Shown here: positions 8,547 to 16,804 of the stretch, in pieces | Position numbering within the stretch: position 1 is the first letter of the stretch | How the letters are laid out: every line of letters starts with the position of its first letter | NCBI RefSeq assembly: GCF_000585395.1 | Contig: NZ_KK073875.1 | Coordinates: 3,978,600-4,042,599 of the forward strand | Reading direction: 5' to 3' | Length of the DNA: 64,000 nucleotides | DNA from: Saccharibacillus sacchari DSM 19268 | Lineage (GTDB): Bacteria; Bacillota; Bacilli; Paenibacillales; Paenibacillaceae | Position numbers and translations under genes: made by a program | The notes under the pieces: generated by a model | Told to the model about the DNA's origin: nothing | The model's database searches: none | The model's input: the letters and a program-made list of their open reading frames with translations, nothing else

Positions 8547-8602
8547 CACTTTCTTTCTCTTTGCTCTCCACCCTCGCCTGAATTGAAGGAGGAGAAAAAG
8601 TG
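8547..8602 (+). promoter_or_regulatory. Possible Shine-Dalgarno/start-codon hairpin of trpE(G)
   Basis: CACTTTCTTTCTC (8547-8559) can pair with GAGAAAAAGTG (8592-8602), covering part of the ribosome site GGAGGAG and the GTG start. In B. subtilis, TRAP binding promotes a comparable stem over the trpE Shine-Dalgarno. The stem here has a 2-nt bulge and a long loop, so it is only a candidate. Confidence 0.4.
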
Positions 8603-10807
8603 AAATTTCAAGCCACTCTTAGTCCACAACAAACCACTTACGTAACCCAGGGGAACCTGGAAATCACGCGTACCTTAACCCCTCTCGACTCGTCGGAGGC
8701 AGTATCTCCTATTCTTGACCACATCGACAGCCATCGCGGCGCCCTGTTTACTAGCGGCTATGAATTCCCCGGCCGTTATTCGAGATGGGACGTCGGATTT
8801 TTAAACCCGCCGATCGAGCTTCGCTCTTCGCGCGGTCTTTTTGAAATTCAATCGTTGAATGAACGCGGCGATCTGCTGCTTGATTTTTTGCATCATCATC
8901 TGTCGGCTGATCCTGTATTCGATTTGTCCCGCGACGGCGGTCTGATCTCCGGTTCTATCCTACATCAAGAAGACGAAGAAGAACTGCTGTCCGAAGAAGA
9001 ACGCACTCGTCGCCCTTCGATCTTCACGCTGATTCGCAGCATTAAGAACGCGCTGGAAGCGCCGGAAGATTCGCAGCTTGGCCTGTACGGCGCGTTCGGT
9101 TATGATTTGGTATTTCAATTCGAGCCGATGCCGCTTAAACACGAGCGTACGCTTGAGCGGCCAGACGTTGTTCTTTACCTTCCGGACGAGATCGTCATGG
9201 TCGACCGTCAGATGGGGCAAGCGTATAAGTTGAGTTACGATTTTGCGCTGGAGGGTCGGTCGACTGCCGGATTGGATCGCATAACGCCGGAGACGGCAAC
9301 AGCGACAACTTCCAAAAAAACTCCGCCGCAACTTCCAAAGTACGTTCCGGGGCGTTACGCGAGCCTGGTCGATACCGCCATCGAAGAGTTCAAAGTCGGC
9401 AATCTGTTCGAGGTTGTACCGACGCAGACTTTATACGAGCCTTGCCCGGAAGCGCCTTCCGCCGTTTTCCGTAGACTGTGCGAGATCAATCCGAGCCCGT
9501 ACGGCTTTATCGTCAATTTGGGCACGGAACATCTGGTCGGTTCGTCGCCGGAAATGTACGTGCGCGTCGAAAACAAACGGATGGAAACGTGCCCGATCTC
9601 CGGTACGATCAAACGCGGCGCTTCTCCGATCGAGGACGCCGAACAAATTCGCAAATTGCTCAATTCGCATAAAGACGAAGCGGAGCTGAATATGTGCACC
9701 GACGTCGACCGCAACGACAAATCGCGCGTTTGCGAGCCGGGATCGGTCAACGTGATCGGACATCGTCAGATCGAGACCTACTCCCACCTTTTCCATACGG
9801 TCGATCATGTGGAAGGCACGCTGCGCGAAGGCTGCGACGCGCTCGATGCCTTTATGACGCATATGTGGGCGGTCACGGTCACGGGTGCTCCGAAAAAGGC
9901 GGCGATCCGCTGGATCGAAGATCATGAAGATTCCCCGCGCGACTGGTACGGCGGCGCTGTCGGATTTTACAGCTTCGACGGCGGGTTAAATACCGGCTTG
10001 ACGCTGCGCACGATTCGGATCCGCGGCGGCGTGGCCGAGATTCGGGTCGGCGCGACGCTACTCTACGATTCCATTCCGGCGGAGGAAGAAGAAGAAACAC
10101 TGACGAAAGGCGCGGCGCTGCTCAAAGCGGTTCGCGGGAATCGGGCAATTGGCGCAACAACGGAACTTTCCGCGGCGGAACAAGCGTTTAACAAGCCTGG
10201 CGTAGGCAAAAGATTACTGTTCGTCGACCATGAAGACTCTTTCGTGCATACGCTGGCAGGTTACTTCAAAGAAACGGGCGCCGAGGTGTTGGTTCTCCGT
10301 ACGCCGGCCGCTTTGCGCGTGCTGCGAAGCGGCGAAGCTTTTGACGGAATCGTACTATCGCCGGGACCGGGACGACCGGACGATTTCCGGATGCGCGAGG
10401 TATTGGATCTGGCGCTGCAGCGCGAAGTTCCGCTGTTCGGCGTCTGCCTCGGCCTGCAAGGCATCGTCGAATATTTCGGCGGCAGCCTGGGTATTCTGGG
10501 CGTTCCGCAGCACGGCAAGCCTGCTTACGTGACGGCTACCGCCGATTGCCCGTTGTTCGAAGGCATCGACGGCGCATTCAAGGTCGGTCGTTACCACTCC
10601 CTGCACGCCGACAGTATGCCCGAATCGCTGGAAGTGACAGCGCGTTCGGAGGACGGCGTCGTTATGGGCATCCGTCACCGGGAGTTGCCGATCTACGCCG
10701 TTCAGTTCCATCCGGAGTCGCTGTTGACTGCCGGAGGTCGAATCGGCCACCAGATCATCGGAAACTTTATGCGGACGGCGAACTTGAGCCAGTCGGCGGT
10801 GCGGTGA
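8600..10807 (+). CDS. trpE(G): Anthranilate synthase, fused components I and II, TrpE(G)
   Basis: It converts chorismate and glutamine to anthranilate, the first committed step of tryptophan synthesis. Residues about 1-515 are the TrpE chorismate-binding domain: PISGTIKRG, DVDRNDKSRVC, MWAVTVTGAPKKAA and WYGGAVG. Residues about 534-725 are the TrpG glutamine amidotransferase domain: SPGPGRP, the nucleophile Cys in GVCLGLQG (about 614), and FHPES (about 703). The GTG start at 8600 follows AAGGAGGAG. Single-chain TrpE(G) is best known from rhizobia and some other proteobacteria. The TRAP-like leader, in contrast, is Gram-positive in style. No other trp gene is adjacent. Confidence 0.93.
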   Translation: MKFQATLSPQQTTYVTQGNLEITRTLTPLDSSEAVSPILDHIDSHRGALFTSGYEFPGRYSRWDVGFLNPPIELRSSRGLFEIQSLNERGDLLLDFLHHHLSADPVFDLSRDGGLISGSILHQEDEEELLSEEERTRRPSIFTLIRSIKNALEAPEDSQLGLYGAFGYDLVFQFEPMPLKHERTLERPDVVLYLPDEIVMVDRQMGQAYKLSYDFALEGRSTAGLDRITPETATATTSKKTPPQLPKYVPGRYASLVDTAIEEFKVGNLFEVVPTQTLYEPCPEAPSAVFRRLCEINPSPYGFIVNLGTEHLVGSSPEMYVRVENKRMETCPISGTIKRGASPIEDAEQIRKLLNSHKDEAELNMCTDVDRNDKSRVCEPGSVNVIGHRQIETYSHLFHTVDHVEGTLREGCDALDAFMTHMWAVTVTGAPKKAAIRWIEDHEDSPRDWYGGAVGFYSFDGGLNTGLTLRTIRIRGGVAEIRVGATLLYDSIPAEEEEETLTKGAALLKAVRGNRAIGATTELSAAEQAFNKPGVGKRLLFVDHEDSFVHTLAGYFKETGAEVLVLRTPAALRVLRSGEAFDGIVLSPGPGRPDDFRMREVLDLALQREVPLFGVCLGLQGIVEYFGGSLGILGVPQHGKPAYVTATADCPLFEGIDGAFKVGRYHSLHADSMPESLEVTARSEDGVVMGIRHRELPIYAVQFHPESLLTAGGRIGHQIIGNFMRTANLSQSAVR

Positions 10808-10847
10808 GTTGATGCCAGATTCGATCCAATTGTAACTGATACGTTAA

Positions 10848-10896
10848 AATACGCCTTACATCCAAGCTGCAACAAGGCTTGGACGTAAGGCGTATT
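10848..10896. terminator. Large hairpin after trpE(G)
   Basis: Arms 10848-10867 and 10877-10896 are complementary over 20 bp with one mismatch and a 9-nt loop. The plus side lacks a U-run. The minus side is followed by TTTTAACG, so it works better as a terminator for leftward transcription from the nuclease-like gene, though it may also protect the trpE(G) 3' end. Confidence 0.6.
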
Positions 10897-10932
10897 CTGC
10901 TGTTCATGTCGATATGAAATGCTTTTAAGATC

Positions 10933-11118
10933 AATCTTGCTAAAAAGCAATAATATTTTTCTAATGCCGCGACTTTACTCTCCATTCTTGCCAAAAAGCA
11001 ACAATTTCAAGCGATATCATCTAAAATAGCCAATACCCCTCCAAATTGTTGCTCATACGCAAGAATAAATAGAAAATCGACTTGAATCCTAGAAATTGTT
11101 GCTTATACGCACGATTGA
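10933..11118. repeat. Four-unit dispersed repeat array
   Basis: Four related units of about 24 nt with consensus AATCTTGCnnAnRAGCAACAATTT sit at about 10933-10956, 10984-11008, 11043-11067 and 11093-11118. The first two are on the plus strand and the last two inverted. Successive cores are about 50 nt apart. Each unit can form a short TTGC...GCAA hairpin. The whole 10808-11156 gap has no other feature besides the hairpin at 10848-10896. Confidence 0.65.
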
Positions 11119-11156
11119 ATACGAATACTTGAACTTCTTGTTCCGCGACGATAACT

Positions 11157-11849
11157 TCAAAGCTTCTTCAACGCTTCACTCTTCAACCGGTATCCGCTCA
11201 CGTACTTTCCTGTTTTTCCTCTAACCTCTTCAAAAACCCCTTTCTCACACATCAATTGCATCAATTTAATGGAAGCTCGATACCCCAAATCAAACTGCCT
11301 TTTCAAATCAATCGTCCGCAAAGGCCGTCCCCATGCATAAGCCAACCGAATCACGGATATCTCTCCGATATGCGTATTCAATGAATCCGAACTCGAATGC
11401 TGCATTTCTCCGCTAAATCGCGCCAAAACCATACGCAGTAGCGTCTGACATAATTCCGGACGCTGTGACACATCATCGTACGCGAAAGAAATCACCTAAA
11501 ACCCCATAGCCGTCAAAAAAGTTTCACGATTCAACTCATTGCAGAACTTGCGGCGATCCATATCCTGAACATGCGCTCCGTACCCTTTGATTTCGATCGC
11601 GATTTTCGTATCTGACTTGATCCATACAAAATCGCAAAAGTATCGTTGACTCCGCCAATCCAACACTTCGTATTCGGGATGCAAATGGTCGAAATTCTCT
11701 TGTAGCGGCCACCAGACATGTTCGCAAAACGTCTTTTCGGCATACAGATGCCCGCGCTTTAGCCGATCTCGGCGTTCTCCGTTTCGGCATGCAAGATGTG
11801 ATTCCAAAAATAAGGCATAAGCTTTTTCATATTGCTTTTTGTTATTCAT
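11157..11849 (-). pseudogene. PD-(D/E)XK-like nuclease with C-terminal wHTH, interrupted by a TAG codon
   Basis: Two reading frames, 11849-11499 and 11495-11157, are in phase and separated only by TAG at 11496-11498, between TAMGF and VISFAYDD. The first half ends in a restriction-endonuclease-like core, FCDFVWIKSDTKIAIEIKG (Asp then Glu-x-Lys), followed by DMDRRKFCNELNRETFL. The second half has a C-terminal winged-helix-like region (about 80 residues). From memory, intact relatives in Paenibacillus read straight through this point with Gln or Arg. A single C-to-T change of CAG would give the TAG. The start ATG at 11849 has AAAGGAG 8 nt upstream. It may be dead, produce two pieces (the second would start GTG without a good ribosome site) or be read through. 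Function is unknown. Confidence 0.75.
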
Positions 11850-11892
11850 GAGCATTGCTCCTTTGCAGATCATATTTTTTTGGGAAATACGG

Positions 11893-11979
11893 CTAGGGCG
11901 TGTCTTCAAACCTCGATGGAAGCAGAGGACGAAAAGGCGGCAAAAGATGCACATTGGCAGGTTTGAAGACACGCCCTAG
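11893..11979. mobile_element. 87-bp MITE-like element with 21-bp terminal inverted repeats
   Basis: The ends, 11893-11913 (CTAGGGCGTGTCTTCAAACC plus T) and 11959-11979, are perfect 21-bp inverted repeats around a 45-bp centre. CTAG at both tips could be a target duplication or part of the ends. It lies just upstream of the interrupted nuclease gene and downstream of yidC. The lack of a U-tract argues against a plain terminator. I cannot assign a parent transposon. Confidence 0.55.
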
Positions 11980-12002
11980 CACCTTGTCAAGACTAATTGA
12001 AA

Positions 12003-12045
12003 ACAAAAAAACGTCCCAACCTATTCCGAAGAATAAGCGGGACGT
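12003..12045 (-). terminator. Intrinsic terminator of yidC
   Basis: On the minus strand, ACGTCCCGCTTATTC-TTCG-GAATAGGTTGGGACGT is followed by TTTTTTTG, about 80 nt past the yidC stop. Confidence 0.85.
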
Positions 12046-12127
12046 GCTTCGTCACCGAATCGCGATATGTTTTTAAACGTGCAGGATCGACTTCATCTTT
12101 TATTGGGTAGAATCCTTATCCGTCGCC

Positions 12128-13177
12128 TTAAGCTTTTGCTGGCTTCTTGCTGCCTTTCACAGACGAACTACCGCCTTTTTTCGCAGCTTGATTCCGATTG
12201 CCTGACGTATTTGCACTTTTGCCAGTCTTGGCCGTGCCCGTCGTTTGGGACGTTTTGACCGATGCGGCTTGCGAAGATTTGGCATTTGTTTTACCAGGCT
12301 TGTCATTTCCGTTATCCGGCTTATCCGTCTCCTCGACCACAGGAAGCTGTGCCTGCATAGCCGCGATTGAATCAGGATCGGACGGATACATCTTGCGGAA
12401 CAACAGCGTCTGGAGCAGCAAGAACGATCCGCTCGCCATCCAGTACAGCGGCATGGCCGCTGGTGCGCTGAAAGAGAAGAACAACATCATGATCGGCGAA
12501 ATGTAGCCCATGATCGCCATCTGCTTGCGTTGCTCAAGCGTCATGCTGTATTGGGAGACTTTGGCTTGCACCAGATACAGAATCGCGACCAGAACCGCCA
12601 TGATCCAGTCCGGCGAGCCCAGCTTGAACCACCAGAACGAATGCGTCGACAGTTCCGGAGTCAGCCGAATCGCCGTATATAGCCCCGACAAGATCGGCAG
12701 TTGAATCAGGATAGGCAGGCAGCCGATGTTGAGCGGATTAAACTTATGCTTCTGGTAGATCGCCATCATTTCTTGCTGCATTTGTTTCTGTTGTTCAGGG
12801 TCTTTCTTGTTCTCGTACTTCTTCTTCAATTCGTCCATGTCCGGCTGCATCACGCTCATCTTGACTTTCATCTGCTGCTGCGAACGGGCTTGACGCATCA
12901 TAAGCGGGAACAAGACCAAGCGAACGATTAACGTAATCGAGATGATCCCGATGCCGTAACTGCCGCCGAACCACCCTGCCAGGTGCTGAATCAGATACGA
13001 GATCGGGAATACGATATAGTGGTTAAAAAATCCGGGCGTCGAGCTGGTGATTTCGCCGCTCTGCATGCCGCATCCCGACAACAGAACCACCATACCGATC
13101 AATACCGCTAATGCGAAAAACTTGCCTCTTTTCGAGCTGAAAATGAATCCTTTGGACTGCGTATTTCCTTGTACCAT
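12128..13177 (-). CDS. yidC: Membrane protein insertase YidC/Oxa1 (lipoprotein type)
   Basis: It inserts and folds membrane proteins, alone or with SecYEG. A signal peptide ends in the lipobox LLSGC (about residue 36), as in SpoIIIJ/YqjG. The Oxa1 core has five helices with the hydrophilic-groove arginine in LIVRLVLFP, a cytoplasmic hairpin (about residues 95-140) rich in Gln/Lys/Met, and PLYWMASGSFLLLQ near the end. A Lys/Ser/Ala-rich C-terminal tail (about residues 275-349) may contact the ribosome. The start has AGGAGG about 9 nt upstream, but that site is hidden in a hairpin. No rnpA or rpmH is nearby, so this is probably the inducible second paralogue (YidC2-like) and not the housekeeping SpoIIIJ; that is inference. 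Confidence 0.93.
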   Translation of the reverse strand: MVQGNTQSKGFIFSSKRGKFFALAVLIGMVVLLSGCGMQSGEITSSTPGFFNHYIVFPISYLIQHLAGWFGGSYGIGIISITLIVRLVLFPLMMRQARSQQQMKVKMSVMQPDMDELKKKYENKKDPEQQKQMQQEMMAIYQKHKFNPLNIGCLPILIQLPILSGLYTAIRLTPELSTHSFWWFKLGSPDWIMAVLVAILYLVQAKVSQYSMTLEQRKQMAIMGYISPIMMLFFSFSAPAAMPLYWMASGSFLLLQTLLFRKMYPSDPDSIAAMQAQLPVVEETDKPDNGNDKPGKTNAKSSQAASVKTSQTTGTAKTGKSANTSGNRNQAAKKGGSSSVKGSKKPAKA

Positions 13178-13467
13178 GCTGCTTTTCCTCCTCGTGAGTT
13201 CGAATTAACGTCATCGCACGAGGAAAAGCAATCACCGCCGTCATCATCGGGGGCTTCGCGGCGCCGGATCATCCGACTCAGCCTGGAAGGCGCGCCGGTA
13301 CCGTGGGGCGCGGGAATAAGATTAAAGTAGTTCCGATAATCGTAATTACCGGCGATAAACCACGTAAAGGACAACCCGCCATACAAAAACAACAGATAAA
13401 AATAACGCAAGATCAAGATTAAGCTGATTGAAAATAAATAAGGGAGCAAATCCTGGAGATCGAGCAA
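13108..13467 (-). CDS. MifM-like membrane arrest-peptide candidate upstream of yidC
   Basis: A 119-codon frame starts at TTG 13467, preceded by AAAGGAGGTGA with good spacing. Residues about 7-38 are strongly hydrophobic (LLPYLFSISLILILRYFYLL and onward), consistent with membrane insertion. After a short linker comes a basic stretch (SRLSRMIRRRE) and then an acidic DDDGGD. B. subtilis MifM, as I recall it, arrests translation with a basic IRK segment followed by DEEDA. Here the acidic stretch lies immediately before the 5' arm of the hairpin that hides the yidC ribosome site. A ribosome stalled there would open it. The frame runs 70 nt into yidC in another phase. The match is to architecture and charge pattern, not to overall sequence. 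Confidence 0.7.
   Translation of the reverse strand: MLDLQDLLPYLFSISLILILRYFYLLFLYGGLSFTWFIAGNYDYRNYFNLIPAPHGTGAPSRLSRMIRRREAPDDDGGDCFSSCDDVNSNSRGGKAAWYKEIRSPKDSFSARKEASFSH
13181..13229 (-). promoter_or_regulatory. Hairpin sequestering the yidC Shine-Dalgarno
   Basis: On the minus strand, GCTTTTCCTCGTG (13229-13217) pairs with CACGAGGAGGAAAAGC (13196-13181). That is 13 pairs with a 3-nt bulge, and it includes the AGGAGG of yidC. The 5' arm is the coding sequence for Asp-Cys-Phe-Ser-Ser of the upstream MifM-like ORF. This couples yidC translation to ribosome behaviour on that ORF. Confidence 0.8.
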
Positions 13468-13704
13468 AGGATTCACCTCCTTTCACCGTTCAAATGTTTA
13501 AATCTTTAATTGTGAATAATATAACATATTCTCGTCCGCTTGTACATCTTCTCCCCGCCTTTTGCTTCAAGCTTCCGCCTTTAAGGTAAACAACGTGTAG
13601 AACGCCAATCCATTACCTTACAGAACCGACCGCACATGTACGTTGACCGCGTTTGACAAAGCGCATGCGCTACAGTTCGGTCGGACCGGAAAGCAGGAAG
13701 ACCC

Positions 13705-15813
13705 ATGATGAGCTATCGAAAAAAACAATTACTCGGCTTCGGCGTGATCCTTTTTTCCCTAATGATTCTGCTCATCGTTCTGGCCGCCATGCTGGACGGA
13801 GTCCGTCAGAACTTATCGGAAATTATGGATGAACGCTACGATAAAGTCAGCCGTTCCGCCGCTTTCCGCAACAATTTTGCTTATCTCGACAGCGAAGTCG
13901 GTTATCTGATCAACGAAAACGATCCGCAGCAGGTCTCTTCCCACCTCGCCCAGATCGACAGGCGCAGTCAGGCTGCGTACAACCATCTCTCTTATCTTCA
14001 GCTTCATATCGGCAAAGACGCCAACGCGAACATGCTCGGTTCTATCCAACAAGGCCTCGATCGGTACATGGACGTCGTCGAACGCATCGACAATGCGCTG
14101 GACCGAGGCGATCCCGAAGCGGCTTCAACCCTTTTCGTCGAGGAAGCGCAAGGAATACGGACCAATCTGCTGCGCAATCTGGGCGAGTACACGATGATGC
14201 AGGAAGATCGGATGCAGACTGCGCAGGAGGAAGCGGATACTCGTTTCGGTCATATTTTGATGGTCAGCGCGGTGTCGGCTTTGGCGATCATCCTGATCGG
14301 AGTGATTTGCGCCTCTTGGGTTATCCGGGGCACGGGACGAAGCCTGAGGCGAATCACGGATATGATGGACCGTTTCGATCCGGGAGCGGTCGAACGGATG
14401 TCGCGTTTGACAATCGATACGGACGACGAAATCGGCAATATCGCGAACGGTTACAATCATATGCTGGATGCGTTGGAAGACCACAACCGACGAAGCCGAG
14501 CGTTCAATCAACGGATCGAAGAGACCAACTGGCTGCAAATGAAACTCAACGAGCTGCTGCTGTTGTATCATCAAATGCCGGATCAAAAAGCGTTGGCGCA
14601 AAAATTCCTTTCGATCGTCGCTCCGGCCGTTCAAGCTTCGTGCGGACTGTTTTATATCCGCGAAACGAAGGACGGAAAAACGAGCTTTTCGCGTATCGCG
14701 TCTTACGCGGACGGCAGCTCTCCGGGCACGCAAAAACGCTTTCTGCCCGGCGAAGGGCTGATCGGCCAAGCCGCTATCGACCGGCGCGAAATTTTGATCG
14801 ATCTTCCCGGCGACCATGCCGCGACGCTTCGGGTAGGCAGCGGCGACTTCCGCCCGAAACAGCTCTGGATCATCCCGATCCAGGCGGACGACCATGTCGA
14901 AGCCATCCTGGAACTGTCTTCCGTTCAACCGTTCGCCCCGCTGCACCATGAACTGATCGAACAGCTTCGTTCGACGCTCGGCATCGCGCTGCAAAGCGTA
15001 TCCGGACGGATCGAAGTCGAACGGCTGCTGCAGGAATCGCAATCGCTCACCGAAGAGCTTCGCCTTTCGTCGCAGTACAAGTCGGAATTTTTGGCCAATA
15101 TGTCGCACGAACTTCGCACGCCGCTGAACAGTATCTTGATCTTGTCCCAATTGATCGCGGAAAACCCCGAAGATGCGGATAAAGAAAACAAAAGTTATGC
15201 GGATATCATCCATCGTTCGGGCGAAGATCTGCTCAGCATCGTCAACGACGTGCTGGATCTGTCGAAGGTCGAAGCCGGCCTGCTGGATATCAATCGAGAA
15301 GCCTTTTCGCTACGCGATTTCCCTGAACTGATCCATTACGGCTTCGACGCCCTCGCGCGTCAAAAAAATATCGAATTCGAAATCAAGGTTGCCGAAGATA
15401 TTCCCGCTTTTTTCTATACGGACGGCAAACGCATGCAGCAAATCGTTAAAAACCTGCTTTCCAACGCGTTCAAATTTACTTCGTCGGGCAAAATCTCCTG
15501 TACGCTTCATCCCGTTCGAATCAGCGATCTTCCCTGCGCCGCTCCCGGCGCCGAAGCCGCCATGTCCGCGATCGCCGTTACCGTTCAAGATACGGGAATC
15601 GGCATCGCGGAGGACAAACGCGAAGTCATTTTCGAAGCGTTCCGTCAAGCCGACGGCAGCACGGAACGCATGTACGGCGGAACCGGACTGGGCCTGTCGA
15701 TCTGCCGGGAGTTTGCCAGACTGCTCGGCGGCTGCATGACGCTGGACAGCACGGAAGGCCAAGGCAGTTCCTTCACCTTGTATCTGCCCGAATTGCCGGA
15801 AGAATCGGCCTGA
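13705..15813 (+). CDS. Orphan sensor histidine kinase (HAMP-GAF-HisKA-HATPase)
   Basis: A membrane histidine kinase of 702 aa. TM1 is about residues 9-32, followed by an extracellular helical sensor (about 33-184) and TM2 (about 185-208). A HAMP domain, a coiled coil and a GAF-like domain (about 290-440) come next. The H-box NMSHELRTPLN (phosphorylated His about 468) is followed by the N-box IVKNLLSNAFKFT, G1 DTGIGIAED and G2 GGTGLGLSICREF. There is no receiver domain and no response regulator next to it, so its partner is unknown. ATG codons at 13705 and 13708 share the AGGAAG site; either may be used. I find no convincing promoter in the 200 nt upstream. Confidence 0.88.
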   Translation: MMSYRKKQLLGFGVILFSLMILLIVLAAMLDGVRQNLSEIMDERYDKVSRSAAFRNNFAYLDSEVGYLINENDPQQVSSHLAQIDRRSQAAYNHLSYLQLHIGKDANANMLGSIQQGLDRYMDVVERIDNALDRGDPEAASTLFVEEAQGIRTNLLRNLGEYTMMQEDRMQTAQEEADTRFGHILMVSAVSALAIILIGVICASWVIRGTGRSLRRITDMMDRFDPGAVERMSRLTIDTDDEIGNIANGYNHMLDALEDHNRRSRAFNQRIEETNWLQMKLNELLLLYHQMPDQKALAQKFLSIVAPAVQASCGLFYIRETKDGKTSFSRIASYADGSSPGTQKRFLPGEGLIGQAAIDRREILIDLPGDHAATLRVGSGDFRPKQLWIIPIQADDHVEAILELSSVQPFAPLHHELIEQLRSTLGIALQSVSGRIEVERLLQESQSLTEELRLSSQYKSEFLANMSHELRTPLNSILILSQLIAENPEDADKENKSYADIIHRSGEDLLSIVNDVLDLSKVEAGLLDINREAFSLRDFPELIHYGFDALARQKNIEFEIKVAEDIPAFFYTDGKRMQQIVKNLLSNAFKFTSSGKISCTLHPVRISDLPCAAPGAEAAMSAIAVTVQDTGIGIAEDKREVIFEAFRQADGSTERMYGGTGLGLSICREFARLLGGCMTLDSTEGQGSSFTLYLPELPEESA

Positions 15814-15840
15814 TTCGAACGCTTCGCAACCGCCTATCAT

Positions 15841-15871
15841 AAAAGGACGACTCTGGGCGAGTCGTCCTTTT
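15841..15871. terminator. Bidirectional intrinsic terminator
   Basis: A perfect stem, AAAAGGACGACTC / GAGTCGTCCTTTT, lies between the convergent kinase and aguB genes. Confidence 0.9.
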
Positions 15872-15922
15872 TGCTTGCGTCTATGCGATTCGTGCCGATT
15901 CGTTACCTTTTTCGGGCTTTTT

Positions 15923-16804
15923 TTAGCGGCCCATCTTGCGTTCGCCGTCGTACGTCGCCAGCACGCCGTACAATTCCGGTCTGCGATCGCGGAACACGCC
16001 CCACTCGATCCGGTCGATCTCCAGTTGGTCGAGATCGAACTCGGCCGTCAAGATTTCTTCCTGGTCGCGGCTCGCTTCGGCAATCTTGTTGCCGCGAGGA
16101 CCCGCGATGAAGGAAGAGCCGTAGAAGTTGATCGAAGAATCTTCGTCGCTTTCCGGACCGATGCGGTTGGACGCGATAACCGGGATCAGGTTGGAACCCG
16201 CGTGGCCGATCATGCAAGCTTGCCAGTGATCCTTCGAATCGATCGAGCTGTCCTGCGGCTCCGAACCGATCGCGGTCGGGTACAGCAGGATCTCCGCGCC
16301 CATCAGCGCCATCGCGCGCGCCGCTTCCGGATACCATTGGTCCCAGCAGATGCCGACGCCGACTTTGCCGTACCGGGTATTCCAGACTTTGAAGCCGGTG
16401 TCGCCCGGATTGAAGTAGAACTTCTCTTCGTAGCCCGGACCGTCCGGAATATGGCTTTTGCGATACGTGCCGAGGATTTCTCCGTCTGCATCGATCATCG
16501 CGAGCGCATTATAGCGGGCATAGTTTTTCTTTTCATAAAAGCTGATCGGCAGTACGACTTCAAGCTCTTTGGCGATCTGCTTGAAATGGTTGATGGCTTT
16601 GTTGCTCTCCAGCTCCGTCGCGTACTGATAATACTCCGCTTTTTCCTTCTGGCAGAAGTAAGGCGTCTCGAACAGCTCTTGAAGCAAGATGACCTGCGCG
16701 CCTTCCGCTGCCGCTTTGCGCACGAGCGCTTCTGCTTTGCGAATGTTATCGTCGATGTCCCAGGTACAGCTCATTTGGGTCGCGGCTACTTTCACTTTTC
16801 TCAT
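15923..16804 (-). CDS. aguB: N-carbamoylputrescine amidase
   Basis: It hydrolyses N-carbamoylputrescine to putrescine, CO2 and ammonia. It belongs to the nitrilase superfamily; the Glu-Lys-Cys triad appears as LLQELFETPYF (Glu), YRKSHIPDG (Lys) and GVGICWDQWYPE (Cys). The length of 293 aa and the SSFIAGPRG and EWGVFRDRRPELY motifs fit AguB closely. It lies 76 nt downstream of aguA on the same strand, so both enzymes of agmatine-to-putrescine conversion are encoded together. Confidence 0.94.
   Translation of the reverse strand: MRKVKVAATQMSCTWDIDDNIRKAEALVRKAAAEGAQVILLQELFETPYFCQKEKAEYYQYATELESNKAINHFKQIAKELEVVLPISFYEKKNYARYNALAMIDADGEILGTYRKSHIPDGPGYEEKFYFNPGDTGFKVWNTRYGKVGVGICWDQWYPEAARAMALMGAEILLYPTAIGSEPQDSSIDSKDHWQACMIGHAGSNLIPVIASNRIGPESDEDSSINFYGSSFIAGPRGNKIAEASRDQEEILTAEFDLDQLEIDRIEWGVFRDRRPELYGVLATYDGERKMGR

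Noticed and set aside
8395..8586. 63-codon frame in the trp leader as a leader peptide
   Set aside because: It has no Trp run, its start is inside the -10 region, and the sequence is better explained as a TRAP triplet array.
10933..11118. CRISPR array
   Set aside because: Repeats are imperfect, only about 24 nt, and change orientation; no cas genes are nearby.
11893..11979. Transcription terminator of yidC
   Set aside because: The U-tract is missing and a proper terminator for yidC lies at 12003-12045, before this element is reached.
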